Assembly (NCBI RefSeq): GCF_030683065.1
Contig: NZ_JAUXMX010000031.1
Coordinates: 1 to 64,000 of the forward strand
Reading direction: 5' to 3'
Length of the DNA stretch: 64,000 nucleotides
From: Pseudomonas sp.
Lineage (GTDB): Bacteria > Pseudomonadota > Gammaproteobacteria > Pseudomonadales > Pseudomonadaceae
The notes under the pieces were generated by a model that was not told where the DNA came from, searched no databases, and saw only the letters and a list, made by a program, of their open reading frames with translations. Positions 37,818-47,630 of this stretch are shown one piece after another; positions within the stretch are counted from its first letter, which is position 1; every line of letters starts with the position of its first letter. Position numbers and translations under genes: made by a program.

Positions 37818-40800
37818 ATGAGTCATCTACTCGACCAATTGCGTTTCTTCAACCGTAAGCAGGGTGAGTTCGCCGAGGGTCATGGCGAAACCCGCATCGA
37901 GTCGCGCGATTGGGAGAACGTCTACCGTTCGCGCTGGCAGTACGACAAGATTGTGCGTTCCACCCACGGTGTGAACTGCACTGGCTCCTGCTCGTGGAAG
38001 ATCTACGTGAAGAACGGCCTGATCACCTGGGAAACCCAGCTGACCGACTACCCGCGTACCGGCAACGACCTGCCCAACCACGATCCGGGCGGCTGTCCGC
38101 GTGGTGCCAGCTACAGCTGGTACATCTATAGCGCCAACCGCCTTAAATACCCCAAGGTGCGCAAGCCGCTGCTCAAGCTCTGGCGTGAAGCGCGGGCCAG
38201 TCTGAATCCGGTCGAGGCCTGGGCGAGCATTGTCGAGGATCCGGTCAAGGCGGAGTCCTACAAGAGTAAGCGCGGCATGGGTGGCTTCATTCGTTCTAAC
38301 TGGAACGAAGTCAACGAGATCATTGCCGCAGCCAACGTCTACACGGTCAAGGAGCACGGCCCGGACCGCGTGGTTGGCTTCTCGCCGATCCCGGCCATGT
38401 CGATGGTCAGCTACGCGGCAGGTAGCCGTTACCTGTCGCTGATCGGCGGCGTGTGCCTGAGCTTCTACGACTGGTATTGCGACCTGCCACCGTCCTCACC
38501 TCAGGTGTGGGGCGAGCAGACCGACGTGCCGGAATCGGCCGACTGGTACAACTCCAACTACATCATCGCCTGGGGCTCCAACGTGCCGCAGACGCGCACA
38601 CCCGATGCGCACTTCTTCACCGAAGTCCGCTACAAGGGCACCAAGACCGTGGCCATCACCCCGGATTACTCCGAGGTGGCCAAGCTGACCGACCTCTGGC
38701 TGAACCCCAAGCAGGGCACTGATGCGGCGCTGGCCCAGGCGTTCAACCACGTCATCTTCAAGGAATTCCACCTCGACAAGCCGAGCGCCTACTTCACCGA
38801 TTACGTGCGCCGCTACACCGACTTCCCGGTGCTGGTGCTGCTGAAAGATCACGTCGGCGCCACGCCTGAACTGAACGGCTACCAGCCGGATCGCTTCCTG
38901 CGCGCTGCGGATCTTGCCGACAACCTCGGCCAGGAAAACAACCCCGAGTGGAAAACCATCGCCCTGGACAGCGAAACCAATCAACTGGTCTCGCCACTGG
39001 GTTCGATCGGCTATCGCTGGGGCGAGAAGGGCAAGTGGAACATCGAGGCCCGCGAGGGCGGTGACGGCCGTGAGGTCAAGCTGCAGCTGAGCCTGATCGG
39101 AGAGGATGTGGCCGAGGTGGCCTTCCCGTACTTCGGTGGGCAGACCCACGAGCACTTCCAGCATGTCGCCGGTGAAGCCGTGCAGCTGCGTCGCGTACCG
39201 GTGCGCAGCATCACCCTGGCTGACGGCACACAAGCCAAGGTCGCCACCGTATTCGACCTGTCGGCGGCCAACCTCGCCATCGACCGCGGCCTGGGTGGCG
39301 GTAACGTCGCCAAGGACTACGACGACGCCACTGTGCCGGGCACCCCGGCCTGGCAGGAACTGATCACCGGCGTGTCGCGCGAGAAGGCGATCCAGATTGC
39401 CCGTGAATTCGCCGACAACGCCGACAAGACCAAGGGCCGTTCCATGATCATCGTCGGTGCGGCGATGAACCACTGGTACCACATGGACATGAACTACCGC
39501 GGCCTCATCAATATGCTGATGATGTGCGGTTGCGTCGGTCAAACCGGCGGCGGCTGGGCCCACTACGTCGGCCAGGAAAAACTGCGTCCGCAGTGCGGCT
39601 GGCTGCCCCTGGCGTTCGGCCTGGACTGGAGCCGTCCACCACGGCAGATGAACGGCACCAGCTTCTTCTACGCCCACTCGTCCCAGTGGCGTCATGAAAA
39701 GATGAGCATGCACGAACTGCTGTCGCCGCTGGCCGACAAGTCGCAGTTCCCCGAGCACGCGCTGGACTACAACATCCGCGCCGAACGCGCCGGCTGGTTG
39801 CCGAGCGCCCCGCAGATGAACCGCAACCCGCTGCAGATCACCCGTGACGCCAAGGCCGCCGGCATGTCGCCAGTGGATTACGTGCTCAAGTCGCTGCAGG
39901 ACGACTCCCTGCGTTTCGCCTGCGAGCAGCCGGACAACCCGGCCAACTTCCCGCGCAACATGTTTATCTGGCGCTCCAACCTGCTGGGCAGCTCGGGTAA
40001 GGGCCACGAGTACATGCTCAAGTACCTGCTCGGCACCAAGAACGGCGTGATGAACGAAGACCTCGGCAAGCGCGGCGGCTTCAAACCGAACGATGTCGAC
40101 TGGGTGGACGAAGGCGCGATCGGCAAGCTCGATCTGGTCACCACCCTGGACTTCCGCATGTCCTCTACCTGCGTCTACTCGGACATCGTTTTGCCGACGG
40201 CGACCTGGTATGAGAAGGACGACATGAACACCTCGGACATGCACCCCTTTATCCACCCGCTGTCCGCGGCTATCGATCCGGCTTGGGAATCGCGTTCCGA
40301 CTGGGAAATCTACAAGGGCATCGCCAAGGCCTTCTCCGAGATGTCGGTCGGTCAACTGGGCGTCGAGCAGGACCTGGTCACCGTACCGATGCTGCACGAC
40401 AGCCCCGGCGAACTGGCCCAGCCGTTCGGCGGCATCGACTGGAAAACCGCCGGCGAAACTCCGGTGCCGGGCAAGAACTGCCCGAACATGACCGTGGTCG
40501 AGCGCGACTACCCGAACGTCTACAAGAAGTTCGCCTCCCTCGGCCCCTTGCTCGACAAGCTGGGAAACGGCGGCAAGGGCATCAACTGGAACACCGAGCA
40601 TGAGGTCGAATTCCTCGGCGAGCTGAACCACAAGGTCAAGGCCGAAGGCGTCAGCCAAGGTCGGCCACAGATCGAATCGGCCATCGATGCCTGCGAGGTG
40701 ATCCTCACCCTGGCCCCGGAAACCAACGGCCATGTGGCGCTCAAGGCCTGGGCGGCGCTGTCCGAGTTCACCGGCCTGGATCACAGCCACCTGGCGATCA

Positions 40801-41603
40801 GCAAGGCGCACGAGGCGATTCGCTTCCGCGATATCCAGGCGCAGCCGCGCAAGATCATCTCCAGCCCGACCTGGTCGGGTCTCGAAGACGAGAAGGTCAG
40901 CTACAACGCCGGTTACACCAACGTTCACGAGTTCATCCCGTGGCGCACCATCACCGGCCGCCAGCAGTTCTACCAGGATCACCCGTGGATGCAGGCGTTT
41001 GGCGAGCAGATGATGAGCTACCGGCCGCCGATCAACACCCGCACCATTGATTACGTCAAAGGCAAGCGGCCCAACGGCAACACCGAGATCGTCCTCAACT
41101 GGATCACTCCGCACCAGAAGTGGGGCATTCACAGCACCTACTCGGACAACCTGATCATGCTCACCCTGAGCCGTGGCGGGCCGATCATCTGGCTCTCGGA
41201 AAACGACGCCAAGCGCGCCGGCATCGAGGACAACGACTGGGTCGAATGCTTCAACGCCAACGGCGCCCTGACCGCCCGTGCGGTGGTCAGCCAGCGGGTC
41301 AAGGACGGCATGGTGATGATGTACCACGCCCAGGAACGCATCGTGAACGTGCCCGGCAGCGAGACCACCAAGACCCGCGGCGGCCACCACAACTCGGTAA
41401 CCCGCGTGGTGCTCAAGCCCACCCACATGATCGGTGGCTACGCCCAGCAGGCCTACGGTTTCAACTATTACGGCACGGTCGGTTGCAACCGCGACGAGTT
41501 CGTCGTGGTGCGCAAGATGGACAAGGTCAACTGGCTTGACAGCACCGATGTCGGCGGCCTGGGCGACGAAGCCCTGCCACAACCCCTGCCACAAGACATT
41601 TGA
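37818..41603 (+). CDS. narG: Respiratory nitrate reductase alpha subunit
   Basis: Catalytic subunit of the cytoplasm-facing membrane nitrate reductase, 1261 aa, holding Mo-bis-MGD and the FS0 cluster. FS0 ligands are His50, Cys54, Cys58 and Cys93 (THGVNCTGSCSW, GGCPRGASYSW). The region YNSNYIIAWGSNVPQTRTPD holds the cofactor pocket with the aspartate expected to bind molybdenum. The N-terminus carries an RR-like leader region as in other NarG. It is followed at ten bases by narH. Confidence 0.98.
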   Translation: MSHLLDQLRFFNRKQGEFAEGHGETRIESRDWENVYRSRWQYDKIVRSTHGVNCTGSCSWKIYVKNGLITWETQLTDYPRTGNDLPNHDPGGCPRGASYSWYIYSANRLKYPKVRKPLLKLWREARASLNPVEAWASIVEDPVKAESYKSKRGMGGFIRSNWNEVNEIIAAANVYTVKEHGPDRVVGFSPIPAMSMVSYAAGSRYLSLIGGVCLSFYDWYCDLPPSSPQVWGEQTDVPESADWYNSNYIIAWGSNVPQTRTPDAHFFTEVRYKGTKTVAITPDYSEVAKLTDLWLNPKQGTDAALAQAFNHVIFKEFHLDKPSAYFTDYVRRYTDFPVLVLLKDHVGATPELNGYQPDRFLRAADLADNLGQENNPEWKTIALDSETNQLVSPLGSIGYRWGEKGKWNIEAREGGDGREVKLQLSLIGEDVAEVAFPYFGGQTHEHFQHVAGEAVQLRRVPVRSITLADGTQAKVATVFDLSAANLAIDRGLGGGNVAKDYDDATVPGTPAWQELITGVSREKAIQIAREFADNADKTKGRSMIIVGAAMNHWYHMDMNYRGLINMLMMCGCVGQTGGGWAHYVGQEKLRPQCGWLPLAFGLDWSRPPRQMNGTSFFYAHSSQWRHEKMSMHELLSPLADKSQFPEHALDYNIRAERAGWLPSAPQMNRNPLQITRDAKAAGMSPVDYVLKSLQDDSLRFACEQPDNPANFPRNMFIWRSNLLGSSGKGHEYMLKYLLGTKNGVMNEDLGKRGGFKPNDVDWVDEGAIGKLDLVTTLDFRMSSTCVYSDIVLPTATWYEKDDMNTSDMHPFIHPLSAAIDPAWESRSDWEIYKGIAKAFSEMSVGQLGVEQDLVTVPMLHDSPGELAQPFGGIDWKTAGETPVPGKNCPNMTVVERDYPNVYKKFASLGPLLDKLGNGGKGINWNTEHEVEFLGELNHKVKAEGVSQGRPQIESAIDACEVILTLAPETNGHVALKAWAALSEFTGLDHSHLAISKAHEAIRFRDIQAQPRKIISSPTWSGLEDEKVSYNAGYTNVHEFIPWRTITGRQQFYQDHPWMQAFGEQMMSYRPPINTRTIDYVKGKRPNGNTEIVLNWITPHQKWGIHSTYSDNLIMLTLSRGGPIIWLSENDAKRAGIEDNDWVECFNANGALTARAVVSQRVKDGMVMMYHAQERIVNVPGSETTKTRGGHHNSVTRVVLKPTHMIGGYAQQAYGFNYYGTVGCNRDEFVVVRKMDKVNWLDSTDVGGLGDEALPQPLPQDI

Positions 41604-41614
41604 GGAGCATTGCC

Positions 41615-43153
41615 ATGAAAATTCGTTCGCAAGTCGGCATGGTCCTCAACCTGGACAAGTGCATCGGTTGTCACACCTGTTCGATCACCTGCAAAAACGT
41701 CTGGACCAGCCGCGAAGGCATGGAATACGCCTGGTTCAACAACGTCGAGACCAAGCCCGGGATCGGCTACCCCAAGGAGTGGGAAAACCAGGAGAAATGG
41801 CGCGGCGGCTGGATCCGCAACAAGGACGGCTCGATCAATCCGAAGATCGGCGGCAAGTTCCGTATATTGGCGAACATCTTCGCCAACCCGGACCTGCCGA
41901 CCATCGACGACTACTACGAGCCGTTCGATTTCGACTACCAGCACCTGCACACCGCGCCGCTCGGCGAGCACCAGCCGGTCGCACGGCCGCGTTCGGTGAT
42001 CACCGGCAAGCGCATGCAGAAGATCGAGTGGGGTCCGAACTGGGAAGAAATTCTCGGCACCGAGTTTGCCAAACGGCGCAAGGACAAGAACTTCGACCAG
42101 ATCCAGGCCGACATCTATGGCGAGTATGAAAATACTTTCATGATGTACCTGCCGCGTCTGTGCGAGCACTGCCTCAACCCGACCTGCGCGGCGGCCTGCC
42201 CGAGCGGGGCGATCTACAAGCGCGAAGAAGACGGCATCGTCCTCATCGACCAGGAAAAATGCCGCGGCTGGCGCATGTGCATCAGCGGCTGCCCGTACAA
42301 GAAGATCTACTTCAACTGGAAGAGCGGCAAATCCGAGAAGTGCATCTTCTGCTACCCGCGTATCGAGGCCGGCATGCCGACCGTGTGTTCGGAAACCTGC
42401 GTCGGTCGGATCCGCTACCTCGGCGTGTTGCTGTATGACGCCGACCGCATCCTTGAAGTGGCCAGCACGCCGAACGAGCAGGACCTGTACCACAAGCAAC
42501 TGGAGATCTTCCTCGACCCCAACGACCCGCAGGTCATCGCCCAGGCCCTGGCCGACGGCGTGCCGCAATCGGTGATCGACGCCGCGCAGAAATCCCCGGT
42601 GTACAAACTGGCGGTCGACTGGAAGCTGGCGCTGCCGCTGCACCCGGAATACCGCACCTTGCCGATGGTCTGGTACGTGCCGCCACTGTCACCAATCCAG
42701 AACGCCGCGACCGCGGGCACCGTGGGCATGAACGGGGTGATCCCGGATGTCGACAGCCTGCGCATACCGCTGCGTTACCTGGCCAACCTGCTGACCGCTG
42801 GCGACATCATTCCGGTCAAGTTGGCACTCAAGCGACTGCTGGCCATGCGCGCCTACAAGCGTTCCGAGCAGGTCGACGGCGTGCAGGACCTGCAAGTGCT
42901 GGCCGATGTCGGCCTGAGCGTGGCCCAGGTCGAAGACATGTACCGCTACCTGGCCATCGCCAACTACGAAGACCGCTTCGTCATCCCCAGTGCGCACCGC
43001 GAGGAGGCGAGCAGCGATGCCTTCGCCGAGCGTTCCGGCTGTGGCTTTAGCTTCGGCAGCGGTTGCAGTGGTTCCTCCGACACCAACATGTTCGGGGCGA
43101 AGAAGGCCAACCAGCGCGACATTCTTAAAACCGTACAGTTGTGGGAGGACTGA
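41615..43153 (+). CDS. narH: Respiratory nitrate reductase beta subunit
   Basis: Electron-transfer subunit of 512 aa with four Fe-S clusters, between NarI hemes and NarG. The ATG at 41615 follows GAGGAG with seven bases of spacing. Cluster motifs include CIGCHTCSITCKNVW, CEHCLNPTCAAACPSG and CRGWRMCISGCPYKK; the Trp in CRGW marks the 3Fe-4S cluster. The C-terminus is rich in Ser, Gly and Cys. Confidence 0.98.
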   Translation: MKIRSQVGMVLNLDKCIGCHTCSITCKNVWTSREGMEYAWFNNVETKPGIGYPKEWENQEKWRGGWIRNKDGSINPKIGGKFRILANIFANPDLPTIDDYYEPFDFDYQHLHTAPLGEHQPVARPRSVITGKRMQKIEWGPNWEEILGTEFAKRRKDKNFDQIQADIYGEYENTFMMYLPRLCEHCLNPTCAAACPSGAIYKREEDGIVLIDQEKCRGWRMCISGCPYKKIYFNWKSGKSEKCIFCYPRIEAGMPTVCSETCVGRIRYLGVLLYDADRILEVASTPNEQDLYHKQLEIFLDPNDPQVIAQALADGVPQSVIDAAQKSPVYKLAVDWKLALPLHPEYRTLPMVWYVPPLSPIQNAATAGTVGMNGVIPDVDSLRIPLRYLANLLTAGDIIPVKLALKRLLAMRAYKRSEQVDGVQDLQVLADVGLSVAQVEDMYRYLAIANYEDRFVIPSAHREEASSDAFAERSGCGFSFGSGCSGSSDTNMFGAKKANQRDILKTVQLWED

Positions 43154-43155
43154 GC

Positions 43156-43911
43156 ATGCAAATTCTCAAGGTGATTTCCCTGTTGTTGGATTACCCGACC
43201 GAGCAGTTGCTGGAGGGCCGCGACGAACTGGCCCAGGCCATCAGCGCCACTCGCGAGATCAGCCCGCAGCAACGCAGCGCGCTGCACGAACTGCTGGCGC
43301 TGATCTGTGACAACGACCTGATGGACGGCCAGGAGCACTACGGCGCGCTGTTCGGTCGTGGTCGCTCGCTGTCGCTGCTGCTGTTCGAGCATGTGCACGG
43401 CGAGTCGCGTGACCGTGGTCAGGCCATGGTCGACATGATGGCGCAGTACGAAGAGGCCGGTTTCGCCATCGGCATCAAGGAACTGCCGGACTATATCCCG
43501 CTGTACCTGGAGTTCCTCTCCACCCGCGAAGACCTAGAGGCCCGCGAGGGCCTGGCCGATGTCGCACACCTGCTGGCGTTGTTGGCCACTCGTCTGGATG
43601 AGCGTGAAAGCGCTTACGCCAGCTGCTTCCGCGCGCTGTTGCAGATTGCCGGCGTCGAGCCGCAGGTGGCCATGGCCGAGGTGCGCGAACAGGTTGCCGC
43701 CGAGGTGCGCGACGACTCGCTCGAAGCCCTCGACAAGATCTGGGAGGAGGAGGCCGTGGACTTCCTCCAGGCCGAGCAGCAAGACCGCTGCCCGAGCCAG
43801 ACCACTTTGCCGGGCAAGGCCCGTGAAGAGTCGGCGGTGCCGCTGCACTGGGTTGATTTCAATCAGGATGGGTTAGCCACCGAGCTGATCCAGGAGGTGC
43901 GCAATGTCTAA
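43156..43911 (+). CDS. narJ: Nitrate reductase assembly chaperone NarJ
   Basis: Cytoplasmic TorD-family chaperone of 251 aa that binds NarG during cofactor insertion and membrane attachment. The ATG at 43156 has GGGAGGA six bases upstream. Typical segments are VISLLLDYPTEQLL, FEHVHGESRDRGQAMVDM and LPDYIPLYLEFLS. It overlaps narI by eight bases. Confidence 0.96.
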   Translation: MQILKVISLLLDYPTEQLLEGRDELAQAISATREISPQQRSALHELLALICDNDLMDGQEHYGALFGRGRSLSLLLFEHVHGESRDRGQAMVDMMAQYEEAGFAIGIKELPDYIPLYLEFLSTREDLEAREGLADVAHLLALLATRLDERESAYASCFRALLQIAGVEPQVAMAEVREQVAAEVRDDSLEALDKIWEEEAVDFLQAEQQDRCPSQTTLPGKAREESAVPLHWVDFNQDGLATELIQEVRNV

Positions 43912-44704
43912 CATCAATCTGTTGGCGTTCGGGGTGTATCCCTATGTTGCCCTGGCCATCTGCATCATCGGCAGCTGGGCGCGTTTCGATCTGTCGCAGT
44001 ACAGCTGGAAGGCCGGTTCGAGCCAGATCTTCGCCCGCTCGGCGTCCGAGCAGCGCTACATGCGCATCGCCAGCAACCTGTTCCACGTCGGCGTGCTGTT
44101 CGTCCTGGCCGGTCACTTCGTCGGCCTGCTGATGCCCGAGGCGCTCTACCACTCGGTCATCAGCACGCAGAACAAGCAGCTGCTGGCCATGGTATCGGGG
44201 GGCTTCTTCGGCGTGCTCTGCCTGATCGGTTTGCTGATGCTGCTCAAGCGCCGCCTCGGCGATCCACGGGTGCGGGCCAGTTCCAGCACCTCGGACCTGC
44301 TGGTGCTGGTGGTGCTGCTGGTGCAGCTGGTCCTGGGCCTGCTGACCATCGTTGCCTCGACCAGCCACATGGATGGTTCGGTGATGGTGATGCTGGCCAA
44401 CTGGGCGCAATACACCGTGACCCTGCAACCGATGGCAGCCGCTGCGGCCATCGAGCCGGTGGGCCTGGTCTACAAGCTGCACGTATTCCTCGGCCTGAGC
44501 CTGTTCGTGCTGTTCCCCTTCACCCGCCTGGTGCACATCATCAGCGCACCGGTGTGGTACCTGGGGCGGCGCTACCAGATCGTTCGGCAGAAGGGTGTGC
44601 AACGGCCGCAGGTTCGTCCGCTGGCCCAGCCTGTGCGTGAGAAACCTGTGCCAGCACCGCAGCCTGGCTATGCCATGGGCGCGGTCAAGGCCAAGGATAT
44701 TTAA
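43904..44704 (+). CDS. narI: Respiratory nitrate reductase gamma subunit
   Basis: Di-heme b membrane subunit that oxidises quinol, five spans, 266 aa. Heme-ligand regions are LFHVGVLFVLAGHFVG and YKLHVFLGLSLFVLFPFTRLVH. The usual protein ends near residue 226; here a further Pro-rich tail of about 35 residues follows (RPQVRPLAQPVREKPVPAP). The tail does not look like membrane or heme-binding sequence. Confidence 0.96.
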   Translation: MSNINLLAFGVYPYVALAICIIGSWARFDLSQYSWKAGSSQIFARSASEQRYMRIASNLFHVGVLFVLAGHFVGLLMPEALYHSVISTQNKQLLAMVSGGFFGVLCLIGLLMLLKRRLGDPRVRASSSTSDLLVLVVLLVQLVLGLLTIVASTSHMDGSVMVMLANWAQYTVTLQPMAAAAAIEPVGLVYKLHVFLGLSLFVLFPFTRLVHIISAPVWYLGRRYQIVRQKGVQRPQVRPLAQPVREKPVPAPQPGYAMGAVKAKDI

Positions 44705-44711
44705 GCGGTCA

Positions 44712-44748
44712 GTGGTGGGCCGGGCGGCGATCCGTTTTAGCCCACCAC
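44712..44748 (+). repeat. Hairpin between narI and ppiC-like gene
   Basis: A 9-bp perfect stem GTGGTGGGC/GCCCACCAC with a 19-nt loop. The right side reads CCGTTTTAGCCCACC, a motif also seen near 28850, so it is probably a dispersed repeat. It could adjust expression inside the nar operon. Confidence 0.55.
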
Positions 44749-44795
44749 GTACCGGCACTTGAATGAATGATTCAAGCATTAACGAGGAACTTGTC

Positions 44796-45884
44796 ATGGG
44801 ATGCGGATGTGGTGGTGGCAATGCAGGGCAGGGTGGTTGCGGCGCAGAGAAGCCGCCAGTCGACCTGATGGTCGACGCACCTGGCGTACAAGAGGTAACT
44901 CCGGAGTCGCGGCCCTCGGACGATGAGCCAGAGGCACTCGCCGAGCAGCTCGAGTCAGCTCCCACGCTGATTGCCAGCAGCGAGCAGGAGTGGCCACGGG
45001 TCACGGTCAACGGCGTGACTATCGCGCCTGAGGCCATGGCCCAGGAGCTGCAATATCACCCGGCGGGCAGTCGCGAGGAAGCGGTGTTTCTTGCCGCCCA
45101 GGCCCTGGTGATTCGTGAGTTGCTGCAACAGCGCATCGTCGAGCTGGGCTTGTCGGTGCAGGTCGAACCTGGCGAAAGCGCGGAGGAGGCCGCCACCCGC
45201 CAGCTGATCGAGCTGGAAGTGGCCCTACCGGAGTGCGACGAGCAAAGCTGTCAGCATTATTACCAGAGCAACCGGGCGCGCTACGTCACCGCGCCCTTGT
45301 TGGCGGCGCGGCATATTCTGCTCGAGTGTGCCCCGGACGATGGCGAGGCCCGCAGCCTGGTGCGCGAGAAAGCCGATCAGTTGCTTGAGCTGCTGCGCGT
45401 CGATGGCGGTCGCTTCGCCGAATTGGCCATGGCCCACTCGGCCTGTCCGTCCAAGGCCCAGGCTGGCGCGTTGGGGCAACTGAGCAAAGGCCAGACCGTG
45501 CCCGAGTTCGAGCGGCAACTGTTCAAACTGCCTGCCGGGTTGGCCGGCCAACCGCTTGAAAGCCGCTACGGCTGGCATGTAGTCAGCGTCGACCAACGCA
45601 TTGAAGGCAAGCAATTGCCCTACGACGTGGTCGCCGGCTCGATCCGCACCCTGCTGCAACAAGGCGTATGGCAGAAGGGGGTGGCGCAGTACCTGCAAAC
45701 TCTGATTGGCGCGGCGGATATCGTCGGCATCCGCTTGCAAGGCGGCCGATTCACCGTTGCTGCAGTAGAGCGCAGCAAGCGAAGAGCACTCGGGCTACGG
45801 GAGCGCACGCCGCCTGTAGGAGGGGCCTTGGCCGCGATTAATGTTCCCACCGTCCGCGTGGGAACCCAGTGGCTGAGGCTCTAG
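44796..45884 (+). CDS. Nar-operon peptidyl-prolyl isomerase (parvulin, NifM-like)
   Basis: Cytoplasmic parvulin-type isomerase of 362 aa, from the ATG at 44796 behind GAGGAAC. The N-terminus [19 protein letters not shown] is rich in Cys and Gly and could bind metal. The parvulin domain has [29 protein letters not shown] and [13 protein letters not shown]. The same gene type follows narI in P. aeruginosa (I recall it as PA3871). The last 30 or so codons read through a REP-like sequence (CCTGTAGGAGGGGCCTTGG near 45813), so the C-terminus is probably an accidental extension. Confidence 0.88.
   Translation: MGCGCGGGNAGQGGCGAEKPPVDLMVDAPGVQEVTPESRPSDDEPEALAEQLESAPTLIASSEQEWPRVTVNGVTIAPEAMAQELQYHPAGSREEAVFLAAQALVIRELLQQRIVELGLSVQVEPGESAEEAATRQLIELEVALPECDEQSCQHYYQSNRARYVTAPLLAARHILLECAPDDGEARSLVREKADQLLELLRVDGGRFAELAMAHSACPSKAQAGALGQLSKGQTVPEFERQLFKLPAGLAGQPLESRYGWHVVSVDQRIEGKQLPYDVVAGSIRTLLQQGVWQKGVAQYLQTLIGAADIVGIRLQGGRFTVAAVERSKRRALGLRERTPPVGGALAAINVPTVRVGTQWLRL
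45813..45864. repeat. REP-like sequence at the 3' end of the ppiC-like gene
   Basis: TGTAGGAGGGGCCTTGGCCG followed by the inverted repeat TTCCCAC/GTGGGAA (45844-45864). Both forms are common intergenic repeats in Pseudomonas. The element overlaps the last codons of the gene. Confidence 0.6.
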
Positions 45885-45952
45885 GGCCGAGCGAACCATG
45901 GACGCAGAGGGTGGGCACGACCGAAAATAGGTCGCCCGTTATCGGAGGAATG

Positions 45953-46945
45953 ATGGACACACAACTGCAGGATGGCTTCGGCCGCACTATCGATTACCTG
46001 CGCATGTCGGTCACCGACAGATGTGATTTTCGCTGTGTCTATTGCATGGCCGAAGACATGACCTTCCTGCCGCGTCAGCAGGTGCTCGGGATCGAGGAGC
46101 TGTACCGGCTGGCGGCGCTGTTCGTCGGCCTGGGCGTGAAGAAGATCCGCCTGACGGGCGGCGAACCGCTGGTACGCAACGGTATCGTCGAGCTGTGCCA
46201 ACGCATCGCCGCCTTGCCCGGCCTGCGCGAGCTGGTGATGACCAGCAACGGCTCGCAACTGGTCAAGCTGGCCAGGCCGCTGGCCGACGCCGGGGTCAAA
46301 CGCCTGAACATCAGCCTCGACAGCCTGGATGCCGGCAAATTTCGTGGCATCACCCGTACCGGCAGCCTGCGCCAGGTGCTGGACGGCATCGAAGCGGCGC
46401 GCGATGCCGGCTTCGAGCGGATCAAGCTCAACGCGGTGGTGATGAAAGGGCGCAACTTCGACGAAGTGCTCGACCTGGTCGATTACGCCATCGCCCGGCA
46501 GCTGGATATCAGTTTTATCGAAGAAATGCCCTTGGGCGATGTCGGCCGTTCACGCGGCGAGTCGTACTGCTCCAGCGAAGAAGTACGCAACCTGATCGCC
46601 ACTCGGCATGCCCTGCTCGACAGCGCCGAGCACAGCGGCGGGCCGGCGCGCTACGTGCGCCTGAAGGAACATGCGGCTACCCGCATCGGCTTTATTTCAC
46701 CGAATTCGCACAACTTCTGCAGCACCTGCAACCGTGTGCGCCTGACCGTCGAAGGCCGCCTGCTGTTGTGCCTGGGCCACGAAAACGCCATCGACCTACG
46801 CGCCCTGGTGCGCCGCTACCCGCTGGACGATCAACCGATCATCGACGCGGTGCAGCAAGCCCTGCAACGCAAACCACTGCGCCATGAATTCAGCTCCGAC
46901 GGTGAGGTGAAGATCCTGCGATTCATGAACGCCAGTGGCGGCTGA
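45953..46945 (+). CDS. moaA: GTP 3',8-cyclase, molybdenum cofactor biosynthesis
   Basis: Radical-SAM enzyme for the first step of molybdopterin synthesis, 330 aa. The ATG at 45953 sits behind GGAGG; an ATG at 45950 is too close. Cluster one is Cys24, Cys28 and Cys31 in CDFRCVYC. Cluster two is in [11 protein letters not shown] with a later Cys in [15 protein letters not shown] is conserved, and the protein ends in the expected Gly-Gly. It is the last gene of the nar operon, as in P. aeruginosa. Confidence 0.96.
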   Translation: MDTQLQDGFGRTIDYLRMSVTDRCDFRCVYCMAEDMTFLPRQQVLGIEELYRLAALFVGLGVKKIRLTGGEPLVRNGIVELCQRIAALPGLRELVMTSNGSQLVKLARPLADAGVKRLNISLDSLDAGKFRGITRTGSLRQVLDGIEAARDAGFERIKLNAVVMKGRNFDEVLDLVDYAIARQLDISFIEEMPLGDVGRSRGESYCSSEEVRNLIATRHALLDSAEHSGGPARYVRLKEHAATRIGFISPNSHNFCSTCNRVRLTVEGRLLLCLGHENAIDLRALVRRYPLDDQPIIDAVQQALQRKPLRHEFSSDGEVKILRFMNASGG

Positions 46946-46989
46946 AGTCGTGTTTGCGCTGTTCCTTCGAAAAGCTCCGTTTACCCCCA

Positions 46990-47214
46990 TGCAAGTGCAC
47001 GTTCCTCTGGCGTGATCTGCAAGCGGGTCATACAGAGGACGAGTCCTCGCACCCCAGCCAGCGTCCAGGTCGACGTGAGAAACACGGCCCAGACCGCGAG
47101 AAACAGGACAAAACCAGGTACATAGGGTGGCGAGAAACCCGGTAGATCCCCGAACTCACCAGCACCGATGCCGTCTGCAGCTTCAGCGGCTAGACCATGG
47201 CTCTGGCCGCCTGG
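46990..47214 (-). pseudogene. Decayed copy of the ICMT-like methyltransferase gene
   Basis: The nucleotide sequence aligns with about 220 bp of the intact gene at 22699-23160. The minus strand still reads SSGIYRVSRHPMYL, then, after a one-base deletion near 47112, FVLFLAVWAVFL and RLQITPEERAL. An in-frame TAG replaces the Asn codon at 47190-47192. The N-terminal half is missing. The left boundary is at about 46990. The right boundary, near 47214, joins antitoxin-like sequence. Confidence 0.8.
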
Positions 47215-47355
47215 ATCGACCAGGAAGAAGAACGCCGCCGCTTGACCCGCGAAGCACTGGCCGATGTTGATGCCGGCCAGGTCATCGATCATCAAGCCGT
47301 TCAAGCCTGGGCCGAAAGCCTCGGCAGCGACACTGTGCTACCGGTCCCGCGCTAA
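47197..47355 (+). CDS. Truncated antitoxin, C-terminal part (RHH domain lost)
   Basis: 52 codons ending one base into the next start (TAATG). From IDQEEERRRLTREALADVDA to the end it looks like the toxin-binding tail of antitoxins paired with ParE/RelE toxins. The first six residues (MALAAW) are antisense to the methyltransferase pseudogene, and no ribosome site is visible. The DNA-binding N-terminus seems lost by a rearrangement at about 47214. Expression is doubtful. Confidence 0.6.
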   Translation: MALAAWIDQEEERRRLTREALADVDAGQVIDHQAVQAWAESLGSDTVLPVPR

Positions 47356-47630
47356 TGGAGTTGAAGTGGACCAGCAAGGCGCTCAATGACTTGGCCAGGC
47401 TCTACGAGTTTCTGGCCAGCGTGAACAAGCCTGCCGCCGCGCCCACGGTTCAACAGCTCACTGCCGCGCCGATAACCCTGCTGAGCAACCCGCGTCTTGG
47501 CGAACGGCTGGAAGAATTCGATCCGCGCGAAGTGCGACGTATCCTGGCCGGGCACTATGAGATGCGCTACGAGATCCAGGAATCCACCCTCTACCTGCTG
47601 CGCCTGTGGCATACCCGCGAGAGTCGATAG
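47355..47630 (+). CDS. RelE/ParE-family toxin
   Basis: 91 aa, basic, with the fold-typical segments MELKWTSKALNDLARLYEFL, RLGERLEEFDPREVRRIL and YEMRYEIQESTLYLLRLWHT. It appears full length and intact. The start overlaps the stop of the damaged antitoxin. ParE-like members hit gyrase and RelE-like ones cleave mRNA; this cannot be told from the sequence here. An intact toxin beside a truncated antitoxin implies that it is weakly expressed or that the tail still neutralises it. Confidence 0.82.
   Translation: MELKWTSKALNDLARLYEFLASVNKPAAAPTVQQLTAAPITLLSNPRLGERLEEFDPREVRRILAGHYEMRYEIQESTLYLLRLWHTRESR

Noticed and set aside
38496..41594. Minus-strand open frame of 1032 codons
   Set aside because: It is the antisense shadow of narG, produced by strong G/C bias at third codon positions; no start signal or family resemblance.
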